The notes under the pieces were generated by a model that had not been told where the DNA came from, did not search any database, and saw nothing but the letters and a program-made list of their open reading frames with translations. The position numbers were made by a program, and so were the translations under genes. 64,000 bases of DNA from Bradyrhizobium sp. 4. Its GTDB lineage: Bacteria > Pseudomonadota > Alphaproteobacteria > Rhizobiales > Xanthobacteraceae. Location of the stretch: positions 3,224,001 through 3,288,000 of the forward strand of contig NZ_CP064686.1 in NCBI RefSeq assembly GCF_023100905.1. Reading direction: 5' to 3'. Positions 1 to 8,038 of this stretch are shown in pieces; within the stretch, counting starts at the first letter, position 1, and every line of letters begins with the position of its first letter.

Positions 1-23
1 GACGGGAAGGTAATCGCGCCCAT

Positions 24-137
24 CATTGCGAGGAGCGAAGCGACGAACCAATCAGAATCTTTCCGCGGGAGGATTCTGGATTGCTCGCTTCCGCCTTCGC
101 TCTTCGAGCTACGGCGGACAAATCGCTCGCAATGACG
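24..137. repeat. Imperfect palindromic intergenic repeat
   Basis: The left arm (CATTGCGAGGAGCGAAGCGA, from 24) is answered by a right arm ending CGCTCGCAATG near 134, with internal arms CAGAATC (about 52-58) and GATTCTGG (about 72-79). The right half carries a short disruption. From general knowledge, palindromes of this type (CATTGCGAGCGAAGCGACGAAGCAAT...) are dispersed in Bradyrhizobium genomes. It lies just past the stop of lpxXL and could fold in the transcript. No coding potential is claimed here. Confidence 0.7.
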
Positions 138-145
138 GAACAAGA

Positions 146-1078
146 TTACCGCCACCTGCGGTGCAGCCACAGCCACTGCTCGGGATGCTCACGGACCCAG
201 CCTTCCACCACGCTCGTGATCGCCTGGGTGGTGCCCTGGATGTCGATCTTGCCGTCGGCGTCGCGCACCGGCTGGACCTCTTCGGTGATCTCGGCGGTGA
301 AGCGGCCGCCGGGCAGGCGGATGACGCGGACGCCGTGGATCGGGCATTCGACCTGGCGCAACAGGCGTGCCAGCATCGGATTGGCGCGGGTCTTGCGGCC
401 GAAGAAGGTGACCTCGACGCCGCCGGTCAGATACTGGTCGATCAGCATCGCGACGTGCTTGCCGTCCTTGAGCGCCTGCGCGAGCCGCAGCGGCGCGTCG
501 CGCCCCGCCGGGATCAGCGTGCCCATGTTGACCTGGCGCATCTCCTGGATGATGCGGTCGGCGGAGGCGATATTGGGGCGGCGGTAGAGGATCGCCGTAT
601 CCAGCCCATGCGCGACCGCGGCGAGCGCCGGCAATTCCCAGTTGGCGAGATGCGCGGCGAAGATCAGCGCGGGTTTGCCGTCGTCGCGGATCCGGTCGAA
701 CAGCTCGATGCTGCGCCTGGGCAGTTCGATCCGGCTGTTTTCCGGATGATCGCGGTCGTAGTCCCAGACGTGGTCCATATGGGCGAATTCGGCGCCGACG
801 CGACCGAGATTGTCCCACACGCCCATCAGGATGCTTTCGATCTCTTCGGGCGATTTCTCCGGAAAGGCCGCGCTGAGGTTGGCGCGGCCGATGCGGTGCT
901 CGCGCAGGCGCGGACCGATCGTTTTGGTGACGCGCGCGAAAAAGTCCGAGGTCTTGGCCGGATCGAAATAACGCGTGGTGCGCAACATGCCGACGGTGGC
1001 GGCGCCGATCAGCCCTCCACCGATCGATTTGGCCGTCGCCCGCGCGCGGGCTTTCGTCCTCGCAGGAAGCAGCGCCAT
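146..1078 (-). CDS. lpxXL: Lipid A acyltransferase for the very-long-chain acyl group (LpxXL)
   Basis: The 310-residue product belongs to the HtrB/LpxL lysophospholipid acyltransferase family. The catalytic H-x4-E motif is visible at H143-E148 (AAHLANWE), and the protein ends in the aromatic/basic stretch WLWLHRRWR typical of the family. It is predicted to act at the inner membrane, moving an acyl chain from acyl carrier protein to the lipid A precursor. Its place as last gene of the acpXL cluster points to transfer of the C26-C34 hydroxylated chain from AcpXL rather than a normal lauroyl group. The ATG is 8 bp after the stop of the upstream ketosynthase, so the two are co-transcribed. Specific acyl preference is inferred from context. 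Confidence 0.88.
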   Translation of the reverse strand: MALLPARTKARARATAKSIGGGLIGAATVGMLRTTRYFDPAKTSDFFARVTKTIGPRLREHRIGRANLSAAFPEKSPEEIESILMGVWDNLGRVGAEFAHMDHVWDYDRDHPENSRIELPRRSIELFDRIRDDGKPALIFAAHLANWELPALAAVAHGLDTAILYRRPNIASADRIIQEMRQVNMGTLIPAGRDAPLRLAQALKDGKHVAMLIDQYLTGGVEVTFFGRKTRANPMLARLLRQVECPIHGVRVIRLPGGRFTAEITEEVQPVRDADGKIDIQGTTQAITSVVEGWVREHPEQWLWLHRRWR

Positions 1079-1086
1079 GCGTCCGG

Positions 1087-2364
1087 TCAGGCCGGTTCGC
1101 GGGTCAGGATCAGCGAGGCGTTCTGGCCGCCGAAGCCGAACGAGTTCGACATCACCGCGGTGACGCGGGCATCGCGTGCCTTGTTGCCGACGACGTCGAA
1201 CAGGATCGTGGGATCCGGATTGTCGTAGTTGATCGTCGGCGGGATGCGCTGATGTTCGAGCGTGAGCAGCGAGAAGATTGCCTCGACCGCGCCGGCGGCC
1301 GAGATGGTGTGGCCGACCATCGACTTGTTGGAGGTGACCGGAATCTTCGAGACGAGTTCGCCGAACACGGCCGATGTCGTATTGTACTCCATCTTGTCGT
1401 TCTCGGGCGTCGCGGTGCCGTGCGCGTTGATGTGGTCGATCTGGTCCGGCGTCATGCCGGCATCGGCCAGCGTCTTGTTCATGCAGCCGATGATCGGCTT
1501 GCCGTCGGGTGAGGAGCGGGTGCGATGGAAGGAATCGGTGAGCTCGCCGCAGCCGGCGATCACGCCGAGGATTTTTGCGCCGCGCGCGGTGGCGGCTTCA
1601 TAGCTTTCGAGCACCAGCGCACCTGCGCCTTCGGCCATGACAAAACCGTCGCGGTTCTTGGAGAAGGGACGGGAGGCCGCCTGCGGCGGATCGTTCTGGG
1701 TCGACAGCGCCGAGAGCAGCGAGAAGCGCACCAGCGCCTCCGGATTCACGGTGCCGTCGGTCGCCACGCACAGCGCGGCATCGGTTTCGCCGCGGCGGAT
1801 CGCCTCGACACCGAGCTGGATCGAGGTCGCGCCCGAGGCGCAGGCCGTCGACAACGAGATCGGCGAGCCCTTGGTGCCGAAGGTCTCGGCGAGGTAGGCC
1901 GCGACCGAACCGAACATGAAGCGGTGGTGATAGGCGCTGTACTTGCCGCCACCGGAGATGCGCAGCAGATCGTCGTAATTGAAGTCGAGCTTACCGACGG
2001 CGCGCCCGAGCTCGCGGCGTTGCGGCCATTCGACTTCGACAGGTGCGACCGCAAGGAAGAGAGGACCCGGGAAATCCGCCTTGGCGCCGATGCCGGCCTG
2101 GTCCAGCGCTTCCTGCGTCACCAGCTCGGCCATCCGCTCGGACAGGCCGGTGGAGGAGAACGGATCGACGCTGACGAAATCCACCGTGCCGGCCATCGTG
2201 GTTTTCAGGCCGTCGACTGGAAAGCGCGTGATGGTGCGGATGCCGGATTCGCCGGCGACGAGCTTCGCCCAATTGTCGGTCTTGCCGTTGCCGAGCGAGG
2301 TCATGATGCCCATGCCGGTGACGACGACGACGGGACGCCCGAGTTTGTCGCGTGGTGCAGTCAT
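1087..2364 (-). CDS. Beta-ketoacyl-ACP synthase of the VLCFA cluster (FabF1XL-type)
   Basis: A 425-residue KAS II (FabF) enzyme that elongates the acyl chain held on AcpXL by decarboxylative condensation. All catalytic residues are present: the nucleophile C175 in STACASGAT, H315 in NAHGTATPEND, and K347/H352 in SNKSMVGHT. The start at 2364 (MTAPRDKLGR) is preferred because the family begins close to the VVVTGMG strand. An upstream in-frame start at 2457 would add 31 residues encoded largely by a repeat element. The gene is followed 8 bp later by lpxXL. In Rhizobium an alcohol dehydrogenase (adh2XL) usually lies between these two genes; here it is absent. Confidence 0.9.
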   Translation of the reverse strand: MTAPRDKLGRPVVVVTGMGIMTSLGNGKTDNWAKLVAGESGIRTITRFPVDGLKTTMAGTVDFVSVDPFSSTGLSERMAELVTQEALDQAGIGAKADFPGPLFLAVAPVEVEWPQRRELGRAVGKLDFNYDDLLRISGGGKYSAYHHRFMFGSVAAYLAETFGTKGSPISLSTACASGATSIQLGVEAIRRGETDAALCVATDGTVNPEALVRFSLLSALSTQNDPPQAASRPFSKNRDGFVMAEGAGALVLESYEAATARGAKILGVIAGCGELTDSFHRTRSSPDGKPIIGCMNKTLADAGMTPDQIDHINAHGTATPENDKMEYNTTSAVFGELVSKIPVTSNKSMVGHTISAAGAVEAIFSLLTLEHQRIPPTINYDNPDPTILFDVVGNKARDARVTAVMSNSFGFGGQNASLILTREPA

Positions 2365-2383
2365 GTCGATCCCCGCTTGAGCT

Positions 2384-2434
2384 GGAGCATGACCCGAAAA
2401 AGCGTGACGCGATTTTCCGAGAAGATCATGCCCA
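2384..2434. repeat. GAGCATGA...TCATGCCC palindromic repeat between ketosynthase genes
   Basis: An imperfect palindrome, GGAGCATGACCCGAAAA facing TTTTCCGAGAAGATCATGCCC-type sequence, occupies about 50 bp of the 99-bp gap between the two ketosynthase genes. Elements of this form (GAGCATGATCCGGAAAA / TTTTCCGAAAAGATCATGC) are dispersed in Rhizobiales genomes, from general knowledge. It may form an RNA hairpin that adjusts expression of the downstream fabF1-lpxXL pair relative to acpXL-fabZ-fabF2. Confidence 0.65.
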
Positions 2435-2463
2435 AACAATAACCTGCCAAAGCGCAACGCGCT

Positions 2464-3669
2464 CTAGCTTACTGCCTCGACCAGCGCCATGCCTTCGCCG
2501 CGCCAGTGTCCGGCCCCCACCACCACAATCTGGGTGGGCGCTCCCTGCATTTCAATCTCGGTGCCCGTGGAATCGTTCGGCGGAAACAGCGCGCCGCGAG
2601 AGATCGACAGCGCGGCGAGCGCGATACCGAGCGGGAATTGCGTCTCCATGGTGTGGCCGAACATCGTGCCGGTCGAGCGCACCGGGAACTCGGTGTGGCC
2701 CTTCAGGAAGCCGCGCTCTTCTGATGTCGCCGGCTCAGCGCCGGTCGCACCGGATATGATCGCGCCCTTGCCGTCGCGCTTCGGCAACTTTGCCCAAAGC
2801 TTCTCCAGCGTCGCGGCCATGTCGCCGGGGGTCTTGCGCCGGGCGAGGTCGGCAACGACGCTCGACAGCTTCGCGAACGGCTTGGCACCGCGCGCTTCCG
2901 CATGCGCCTTGGACTCCAGCACCAGAAACGCGCCAGCCGAGCCGAGCGCGAAGCCGGCGTTGTCCTCGCGCGCCCACACGGGTGCGAACTTGTCCTTGAG
3001 ATTGAAGTCGCCGAATTCGTAGAGGACCATCAGGTCCTTGCGCTCGCCATTGTGCGAGCCGCCGATCAGCGCGATGTCGCTCTCGCCCGAGGCGATGCGC
3101 GACAATGCAATGCGGGCGGCATCGGCGCCGGCAACCTCTTCACCCATGAAGGTGCGCGAGGTGCCGCCAATGCCGTGCACGATGGCGATGTTGCCGGCGA
3201 GCAGGTTGGAGAGCTGGGCCAGGAACAGCGTCGGCCTGAGATCGCTCATCAGCCGCTCGTTGAGGAAGCCGGGCGCGTTGGCACCCTTGGCCTCGGCCGT
3301 GAGCACGCCGGTGTCGACGTTGAGATCGCGCTCGCCGCCGCCGGCGGCGACGACCATGTCGATCTTCGACAGGATATCCTTGTTGCCCTTGATCCCGGCG
3401 GAGTCGAGCGCAAGCCCGGCCGCATAGGTGCCGATGCGCTGCCAGGCTTCCATCTGGCGCTGGTCGCCCTTCTTCGGGATTTGGCTGTCGAAGGTAACCG
3501 GCGTCAGGGGGTGCACGATGTAGGGCGCAAAGCCCTTCTCGTCGACATTGATGCGCTTCTCCTGAAGCGCGGCCCAGTTGGCGTCCAGGCCCTCGCCGAG
3601 CGAGGTGGCCAGGCCAATGCCGGTGATCCAGACTTCCGTCTGGGCGGGCTTCGAAGCAATCTCGGTCAT
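2464..3669 (-). CDS. Cysteine-free ketosynthase-like protein of the VLCFA cluster (FabF2XL-type)
   Basis: A 401-residue protein with the thiolase-fold organisation of KAS II (N-terminal VWITGIGLATSLG, C-terminal STGTMFGHTMETQFPLG). The product contains no cysteine at all. At the place of the nucleophile the sequence reads GIGGTSRTFMG, putting S171 or a neighbour where FabF1 has C175. The first active-site histidine loop (HGTATPEN in FabF1) is replaced by SGATGAEPATS, while the second histidine (MFGHT) remains. It therefore probably cannot condense acyl chains alone and resembles the chain-length-factor (KS-beta) partner of polyketide synthases. Its ATG overlaps the stop of the fabZ-like gene (ATGA). 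The non-catalytic role is inferred from the residues. Confidence 0.85.
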   Translation of the reverse strand: MTEIASKPAQTEVWITGIGLATSLGEGLDANWAALQEKRINVDEKGFAPYIVHPLTPVTFDSQIPKKGDQRQMEAWQRIGTYAAGLALDSAGIKGNKDILSKIDMVVAAGGGERDLNVDTGVLTAEAKGANAPGFLNERLMSDLRPTLFLAQLSNLLAGNIAIVHGIGGTSRTFMGEEVAGADAARIALSRIASGESDIALIGGSHNGERKDLMVLYEFGDFNLKDKFAPVWAREDNAGFALGSAGAFLVLESKAHAEARGAKPFAKLSSVVADLARRKTPGDMAATLEKLWAKLPKRDGKGAIISGATGAEPATSEERGFLKGHTEFPVRSTGTMFGHTMETQFPLGIALAALSISRGALFPPNDSTGTEIEMQGAPTQIVVVGAGHWRGEGMALVEAVS

Positions 3670-4136
3670 GGCGATACGGCCTGTTGCGGAAAGCCGACGC
3701 GTTTGGCGACCGCGTCCATGTGGGCGCGCATATCCGCATGGGGAAAGGGAATCTGCGTGAAGGTCAGCGTCGAATTCGCGCGCAGCTTGCCGCCGACCTT
3801 GATCTTGGCTTCGGTCACGGCGTAGCCCGAGCCCTGATGGGCCAGGCTCGCCTCGATGCTCATGAGATCGCCGGGGAAAACCGAGCCGCGGACCTTGGCC
3901 TCCTTTACGGCAGCCAGGATCGGCATGCGCTCGAATTTGAGCACGCCAAGCTGAAGCCAGCCAGAGGCCTGCGCCATCGATTCGATCAGGAGCACGCCGG
4001 GCATCAGGGGATAGCCCGGGAAGTGCCCCTCGAAAATGGTGCTCTCCATCGGGACCTGAGCCTCGACGACAATCGTCTTCGCGTCGACGTTGAGGTCGAC
4101 GACGCGATCTATCATGTGGAAGTATTCGAGTTGCAT
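3666..4136 (-). CDS. FabZ-like 3-hydroxyacyl-ACP dehydratase of the VLCFA cluster
   Basis: A 156-residue hotdog-fold dehydratase. The FabZ signature EGHFPGYPLMPGVLLIES is present, with the catalytic pair H38 and E52. It dehydrates 3-hydroxyacyl chains on AcpXL during very-long-chain synthesis. The start at 4136 (MQLEYFHMID) gives the usual family length; an upstream start at 4172 adds an Arg/Ala-rich tail with no family support. It lies 10 bp after acpXL and overlaps the next ketosynthase by 4 bp, so the group is translated as one operon. Confidence 0.9.
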   Translation of the reverse strand: MQLEYFHMIDRVVDLNVDAKTIVVEAQVPMESTIFEGHFPGYPLMPGVLLIESMAQASGWLQLGVLKFERMPILAAVKEAKVRGSVFPGDLMSIEASLAHQGSGYAVTEAKIKVGGKLRANSTLTFTQIPFPHADMRAHMDAVAKRVGFPQQAVSP

Positions 4137-4146
4137 GACCGCGCGC

Positions 4147-4434
4147 TTAGGCGCTCGCGCCCTTGGCCGCAACCAGTTCGTCGATGCGGGCGCACAGGTT
4201 TTTCAGCACGAAATACTGCTCGGTGGTGGCTTTGCCGTCGTTGACCTCTTGGGTCCACTTTTCCAGCGGCAGCTTGATACCGAACTGCTTGTCGATCGCG
4301 AACGCGATGTCCAGGAAATCGAGGCTGTCGATGCCGAGGTCATCGATGGCATGGCTATCCGGCGTGATCGTGTCGCGCGGGATGTCGCAGGTTTCAGCGA
4401 TGATCGTAGCGACCTGATCGAATGTGGAGGACAT
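4147..4434 (-). CDS. acpXL: Acyl carrier protein AcpXL
   Basis: A 95-residue acyl carrier protein. The phosphopantetheine attachment serine is S37 in DDLGIDSLDFLDIAF, followed by the AcpXL-typical FGIKLPLEKWTQEVNDGK and EQYFVLKNLC segments. AcpXL carries the hydroxylated very-long-chain fatty acid (27-OH-C28 in Rhizobium, C26-C34 in Bradyrhizobium) destined for lipid A. The start at 4434 (MSSTFDQVA) matches the family; an upstream in-frame extension to 4575 is not supported. First gene of the minus-strand operon acpXL-fabZ-fabF2-fabF1-lpxXL. Confidence 0.95.
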   Translation of the reverse strand: MSSTFDQVATIIAETCDIPRDTITPDSHAIDDLGIDSLDFLDIAFAIDKQFGIKLPLEKWTQEVNDGKATTEQYFVLKNLCARIDELVAAKGASA

Positions 4435-4668
4435 CACTAAGCCTTTGATATATTGCAGATGTTTGTCAGATTTTCCAGAGTGGAACGGTGGGTGGGCATC
4501 GCGCCCCGATGACGCCCTCAACCCCCCTCTGGCCGGGTCGAAAGCCCGTATATCGGAGCGCCGCCCTGAGTTCAATGGAGCCGGCGGGTGTGGGGACAGG
4601 GCTGGGGGCGCCCCGGCTGAGCCGCTTCGGCCGAAGGACCGTCGGCGGGCCTCGCCAGACGTCTTGCC

Positions 4669-5010
4669 TTAGATGTGCGGCGTCGTGATCTTGACGCAGT
4701 CGCGGCGGCCCATCAGCACGCAATCCTGGGTCCGGCGCAGGTCGGCGATGCTCACCGCGAGCCAGATCCCGATCGCGGTCAGTGCGATGGTGAAGGCTAG
4801 CGCCGCGATATTCGCGAGCATGCGATGGCGGAAATCGTCCGGTTCAGTGCGGGGCTGCTCGTAGCGCGACAGGTCGAGCGGCTCGGGCGCGACGCGCAAC
4901 TGCTGCACGCTAGCGTTGCCGCGGTAGCCCGTCGGGGAAGGCGAGGTGCGCGGCCTGAACTGGAGCACCCGGTGCTCGTCATCCGAGCTTATGGGCCGCT
5001 GGGTTGTCAT
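4669..5010 (-). CDS. Hypothetical protein with one membrane helix
   Basis: A 113-residue protein of unknown function. About 60 polar residues rich in Arg, Pro and Ser are followed by one clear transmembrane helix (ANIAALAFTIALTAIGIWLAV, about residues 66-86) and a short tail with two cysteines (DCVLMGRRDCVK). This suggests a bitopic inner-membrane protein. The 234 bp between it and acpXL hold only GC-rich sequence in which I see no gene. It is divergent from the ParB-like gene across 270 bp. Confidence 0.7.
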   Translation of the reverse strand: MTTQRPISSDDEHRVLQFRPRTSPSPTGYRGNASVQQLRVAPEPLDLSRYEQPRTEPDDFRHRMLANIAALAFTIALTAIGIWLAVSIADLRRTQDCVLMGRRDCVKITTPHI

Positions 5011-5280
5011 GGTGCAGGGATCACTCCGAAGCAGCGATTTTTAGATAGCATACGTGGTGAACACGTTGCAGAAAATCTTCTCAACGCGCACGTGCATTGC
5101 GCGTTCGCACTATCTAGCAGGGTTGCGAACGAAGGACCGCGGAACCGTGGTCGTTCCGGGCCTGGAGAGGGTGCAATGCAATAATCTCCGCCCAGCCGAA
5201 TGCATTGCCGGCGCAATGCCCATGGCATAGTCCAGGGAACCTGATCACGCAGCTGCAACCATGTGAAGGGCTCTCCAACC

Positions 5281-5904
5281 ATGACCAATACGCGCGAACC
5301 GAGAGTGCATCCGGTGTCGATCCTGTCGCTGCGGCCGACGCAGATGACGGTCGGGATGCGCGAGGTCAGGGAGAAGCGCAAGCGCTGGCGCGAGCACGAC
5401 AAGAAAAAGCAGGCCGATCTGCTCGGCAAGCATATGATCCCCGTCGTGCATGGCCCCGACGAGCGCTATTACGTGATTGACCATCATCATCTCGGTCGCG
5501 CTCTGCACGACGAGGGCGTCAAGGAGGTGCTGGTCACCATCGTCGGCGACCTCAGGATGGTGGAGCGCGAAGCGTTCTGGGGCGTGATGGACAACAAGCG
5601 CTGGGTTTACCCTTACGACGCCAAGGGCGAACGGCGCCCGTTCCGCGATTTGCCGAAATCCGTCGTCGATCTCAAGGACGATCCCTTCCGGAGCCTTGCC
5701 GGCGAGCTGCGCCGCATGGGCGGCTTCGCCAAGGACACCACGCCGTTCTCCGAATTCCTGTGGGCCGATTATCTGCGCCGAAAGCTGTCGCGCAAGGCTG
5801 TGGACGCCAATTTTGACAAGGCGCTCGAGAAGGCGATGTCCTCAGCCAAGAGCAAGGACGCGATCTATCTGCCCGGCTGGTGCGGTCCGGCTGACGATGA
5901 TTAG
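5281..5904 (+). CDS. ParB-like (ParBc_2 family) protein
   Basis: A 207-residue protein resembling the putative ParB-like nuclease family (ParBc_2). The N-terminal half has the ParB-like fold pattern, RVHPVSILSLRPTQMTVGMREV then MIPVVHGPDERYYVIDHHHLGRAL, the histidine-rich turn being the family hallmark. The C-terminal half is charged. The start at 5281 is chosen because AAGGG lies about 10 bases upstream; a start at 5263 would add six residues. It is probably cytoplasmic, and its role is not known. It is not a chromosome-partitioning ParB: no helix-turn-helix domain and no ParA neighbour is present. Confidence 0.75.
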   Translation: MTNTREPRVHPVSILSLRPTQMTVGMREVREKRKRWREHDKKKQADLLGKHMIPVVHGPDERYYVIDHHHLGRALHDEGVKEVLVTIVGDLRMVEREAFWGVMDNKRWVYPYDAKGERRPFRDLPKSVVDLKDDPFRSLAGELRRMGGFAKDTTPFSEFLWADYLRRKLSRKAVDANFDKALEKAMSSAKSKDAIYLPGWCGPADDD

Positions 5905-6053
5905 GCGCAACGCTCACGTCAGTACGGCATGCGGCTCCGCAAACCGGATCTGATCACAGCCTCTTGAGCGAAACCATCTTCCGTCCGCACGAAGCGGTGC
6001 CGAAACAAAGCCGTGCCATCTGTGGGATTGTCGAGCTCACACAGGAGGCCGAA

Positions 6054-6197
6054 ATGCGCCGTCTGGTTTTCGCCGTTGCCCTGCTCGTGGTCGCTTCAGC
6101 CGGGATATCGGCATCGTTTGCCGCAGTACACCATGCCAAGACGTTGACGTTTTCCGAGCGCTTTGCCCCGGCGCTCGAGTTGATGGCGAAGCGCTAG
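6054..6197 (+). CDS. Small secreted or membrane peptide, 47 residues
   Basis: An ideal ribosome binding site (AGGAGG, 6043-6048) stands 5 bases before the ATG. The product starts MRRLVFAVALLVVASAGISA, a classic signal peptide or single helix with probable cleavage near ASFAA, leaving only about 23 residues (VHHAKTLTFSERFAPALELMAKR). An in-frame start at 5964 exists but is ignored because the binding site decides for 6054. Function unknown; it converges on the following minus-strand gene. Confidence 0.7.
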   Translation: MRRLVFAVALLVVASAGISASFAAVHHAKTLTFSERFAPALELMAKR

Positions 6198-6214
6198 GAC
6201 AGATCCCCGCCAGT

Positions 6215-7156
6215 TCAACCAGCAGCGTCGCGATCGATTTTGCGCAGCCGCACAAAGGCGCCCCAGGCCCGCGGATAATCCTTGTCCGTGGGATCGATCG
6301 TAAGTAGCGCGCGGCATGCTTCCTTGATCTCCTCAGGCGGAGGACGCTTGGCCGGAACTCCGGACGATTTGGCGTCTTCCCAGCGAGCCTCGACATCTCT
6401 TGCAAAAGCCAAGGCCTCGGCGCTCGTCCGCTTCTGCGCCGATTTCGCCAGCGGGTGGTCCGAGGGGAAATTCGGCCATGCGGCCGGCGGCTGGTCGACA
6501 CGCCACGTCAGTTCATCTGCTTGTCGCGCCTCCACGCCCGAACCTGAATGCTGCGCTGCTGGCGCCCATCCTGCCCCCGCTGAGGCTGCCGAACCCGATG
6601 AGCCGGCCGATCTCCGCGGGACCGCCGAACCTGGCGCGACCGCCGCTGTCTGTCCGGCGAGCTGGCCAAGCTGTTGTTCCATCGTTCCGCCGCTGGACTT
6701 GGGGATGATTTTTTCGACGGTCTTGATCATTGACAGCGCGCTAGGGGATATCAGCGTGTTCTGGTCGGCAATTTTGTTATCGGCCGCGTCTGGGCAGGGC
6801 TTGTAAGGAGACCGCTGCGACGTCATCCGGCCGTCGTCGTCGATACGGGCAAAATCGATCGCGACGGTGTAAACGAATGCGGCCTCGACATACTGCCTCT
6901 CCTTGTCCATCGCCTTTACAGAGCCGCATACGTATTTTGCCTGGTCCGTATCGATCGTTCGCAGGCCGTTGAAGTGAGCTGAATTCGGCGCAACGAGGAC
7001 GCGCAACACGGCAGCCCGCGCCTTGCCATGCTCCGATTCGAACATGCTCCATATCTCGTTTGCGTTGATGATCTCGGGCTGATAATTCCACGCGTATCCG
7101 GCCGCGAAGAATGCCGTGCCGATACAGGTCGCGATAACAAATGCCCGCACGTTCAT
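6215..7156 (-). CDS. Hypothetical exported or membrane-anchored protein
   Basis: A 313-residue protein of unknown function. The N-terminus (MNVRAFVIATCIGTAFFAAGYAW) is a signal anchor. Residues about 30-115 form a compact region with VLVAPNSAHFNGLRTI and a cysteine pair (KYVCGSVKAM, YKPCPDA) that may be disulphide-bonded in the periplasm. A low-complexity Ala/Gly/Ser/Pro linker (about 155-200) follows, then a helical C-terminal part (KSAQKRTSAEALAFARDVEARWED). The start at 7156 is chosen over 7177 because it begins directly with the signal sequence. No family is recognised. Confidence 0.65.
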   Translation of the reverse strand: MNVRAFVIATCIGTAFFAAGYAWNYQPEIINANEIWSMFESEHGKARAAVLRVLVAPNSAHFNGLRTIDTDQAKYVCGSVKAMDKERQYVEAAFVYTVAIDFARIDDDGRMTSQRSPYKPCPDAADNKIADQNTLISPSALSMIKTVEKIIPKSSGGTMEQQLGQLAGQTAAVAPGSAVPRRSAGSSGSAASAGAGWAPAAQHSGSGVEARQADELTWRVDQPPAAWPNFPSDHPLAKSAQKRTSAEALAFARDVEARWEDAKSSGVPAKRPPPEEIKEACRALLTIDPTDKDYPRAWGAFVRLRKIDRDAAG

Positions 7157-7283
7157 GAGAAGCCCCTCGACAGGCACGACTCATCCGCGTCTCCGGTGAC
7201 GGAAACTGCGCAAGTTGTGCCAAAGCGTTTGTGCTAGTTGAGGGTGAGATTCTTAATTAAACGTGTGCGATTGCGAAAACACA

Positions 7284-7306
7284 GAGTTCCCGTCAGACGG
7301 GAACTC
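7284..7306. terminator. Perfect 10-bp hairpin, likely terminator of the AhpD-like gene
   Basis: GAGTTCCCGT (7284-7293) and ACGGGAACTC (7297-7306) pair perfectly around a 3-nt loop, 50 bp beyond the stop of the minus-strand AhpD-like gene. On the minus strand the hairpin is followed by TGTGTTTTCG, a weak T-tract, so termination in that direction is plausible though not canonical. Confidence 0.5.
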
Positions 7307-7356
7307 GTCCACTGCGTTTGTCGGCTATGCGTTCCTTCCGCGTTCGCGGCAGTCGG

Positions 7357-7935
7357 TCATTTCTTTGGCAGCCGTCCCATCAGATAGAATTCGTCATTCG
7401 GCCGCATACCGGTGAAATTCGCCAGCCGGTTTGACAGTGCGAAGAAGGCGGAGATTGCGGCGATGTCCCAGATGTCGTCGTCGCTGAAGCCATGCGGCGC
7501 AAGCGCGATGAAATCGTCCTCGGAAATCCGCTGCGCATCGGCCGAGACCTTCATCGCGAAGTCGAGCATCGCCTTTTGCCGCGGCGTGATGTCGGCCTTG
7601 CGGTAGTTCGTGGCGATCTGGTCGGCGATCAGCGGGTTCTTGGCGCGGATGCGCAGGATCGCGCCATGCGCAATCACGCAATACTGACACTGATTGGCTG
7701 CCGAGGTCGCGACCACGATCATCTCGCGCTCGGCCTTGATGAGGCCGCCGTCCTTCTCCATCAGCGCGTCGTGATAGGCGAAGAAGGCGCGGAACTCGTC
7801 CGGGCGGTAGGCCAGCGTCAAGAACACGTTCGGCACGAAGCCGCTCTTCTCCTGCACGGCGAGGAGACGTGTGCGGATGTCGTCAGGGAGCGCATCGAGG
7901 GCGGGAGCGGCGAAGCGTTGCGCAGGCTTTGTCAT
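7357..7935 (-). CDS. Peroxidase-related AhpD-like (carboxymuconolactone decarboxylase family) protein
   Basis: A 192-residue protein of the CMD/AhpD superfamily, closest in layout to the uncharacterised peroxidase-related enzymes. The redox motif is present as C83-x2-C86-x3-H90 (NQCQYCVIAHG), which in AhpD relays electrons to reduce peroxides. It is expected to be cytoplasmic and all-helical. The start at 7935 (MTKPAQRF) is favoured because GGAA lies 9 bases upstream; starts at 7941 and 7992 are in frame. Substrate unknown. It lies 103 bp after the HerA-like gene on the same strand. Confidence 0.82.
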   Translation of the reverse strand: MTKPAQRFAAPALDALPDDIRTRLLAVQEKSGFVPNVFLTLAYRPDEFRAFFAYHDALMEKDGGLIKAEREMIVVATSAANQCQYCVIAHGAILRIRAKNPLIADQIATNYRKADITPRQKAMLDFAMKVSADAQRISEDDFIALAPHGFSDDDIWDIAAISAFFALSNRLANFTGMRPNDEFYLMGRLPKK

Positions 7936-8038
7936 GGGCATGGATTCCGGCTTGGGGCCGGCAACCATAGTCGATGCCGGCGCCATGCTCAACGTGATGC
8001 CAGGCTCGCAATGCCGGAGCTGGAAAACGAGCGTTGCT

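Noticed and set aside
26..1228. A plus-strand frame covering the start of the window
   Set aside because: It is antisense to lpxXL and fabF1 and begins within the palindromic repeat.
5281..5904. Chromosome or plasmid partitioning ParB
   Set aside because: Only the ParB-like N-terminal fold is present. There is no DNA-binding helix-turn-helix, no parA and no parS-like repeats nearby.
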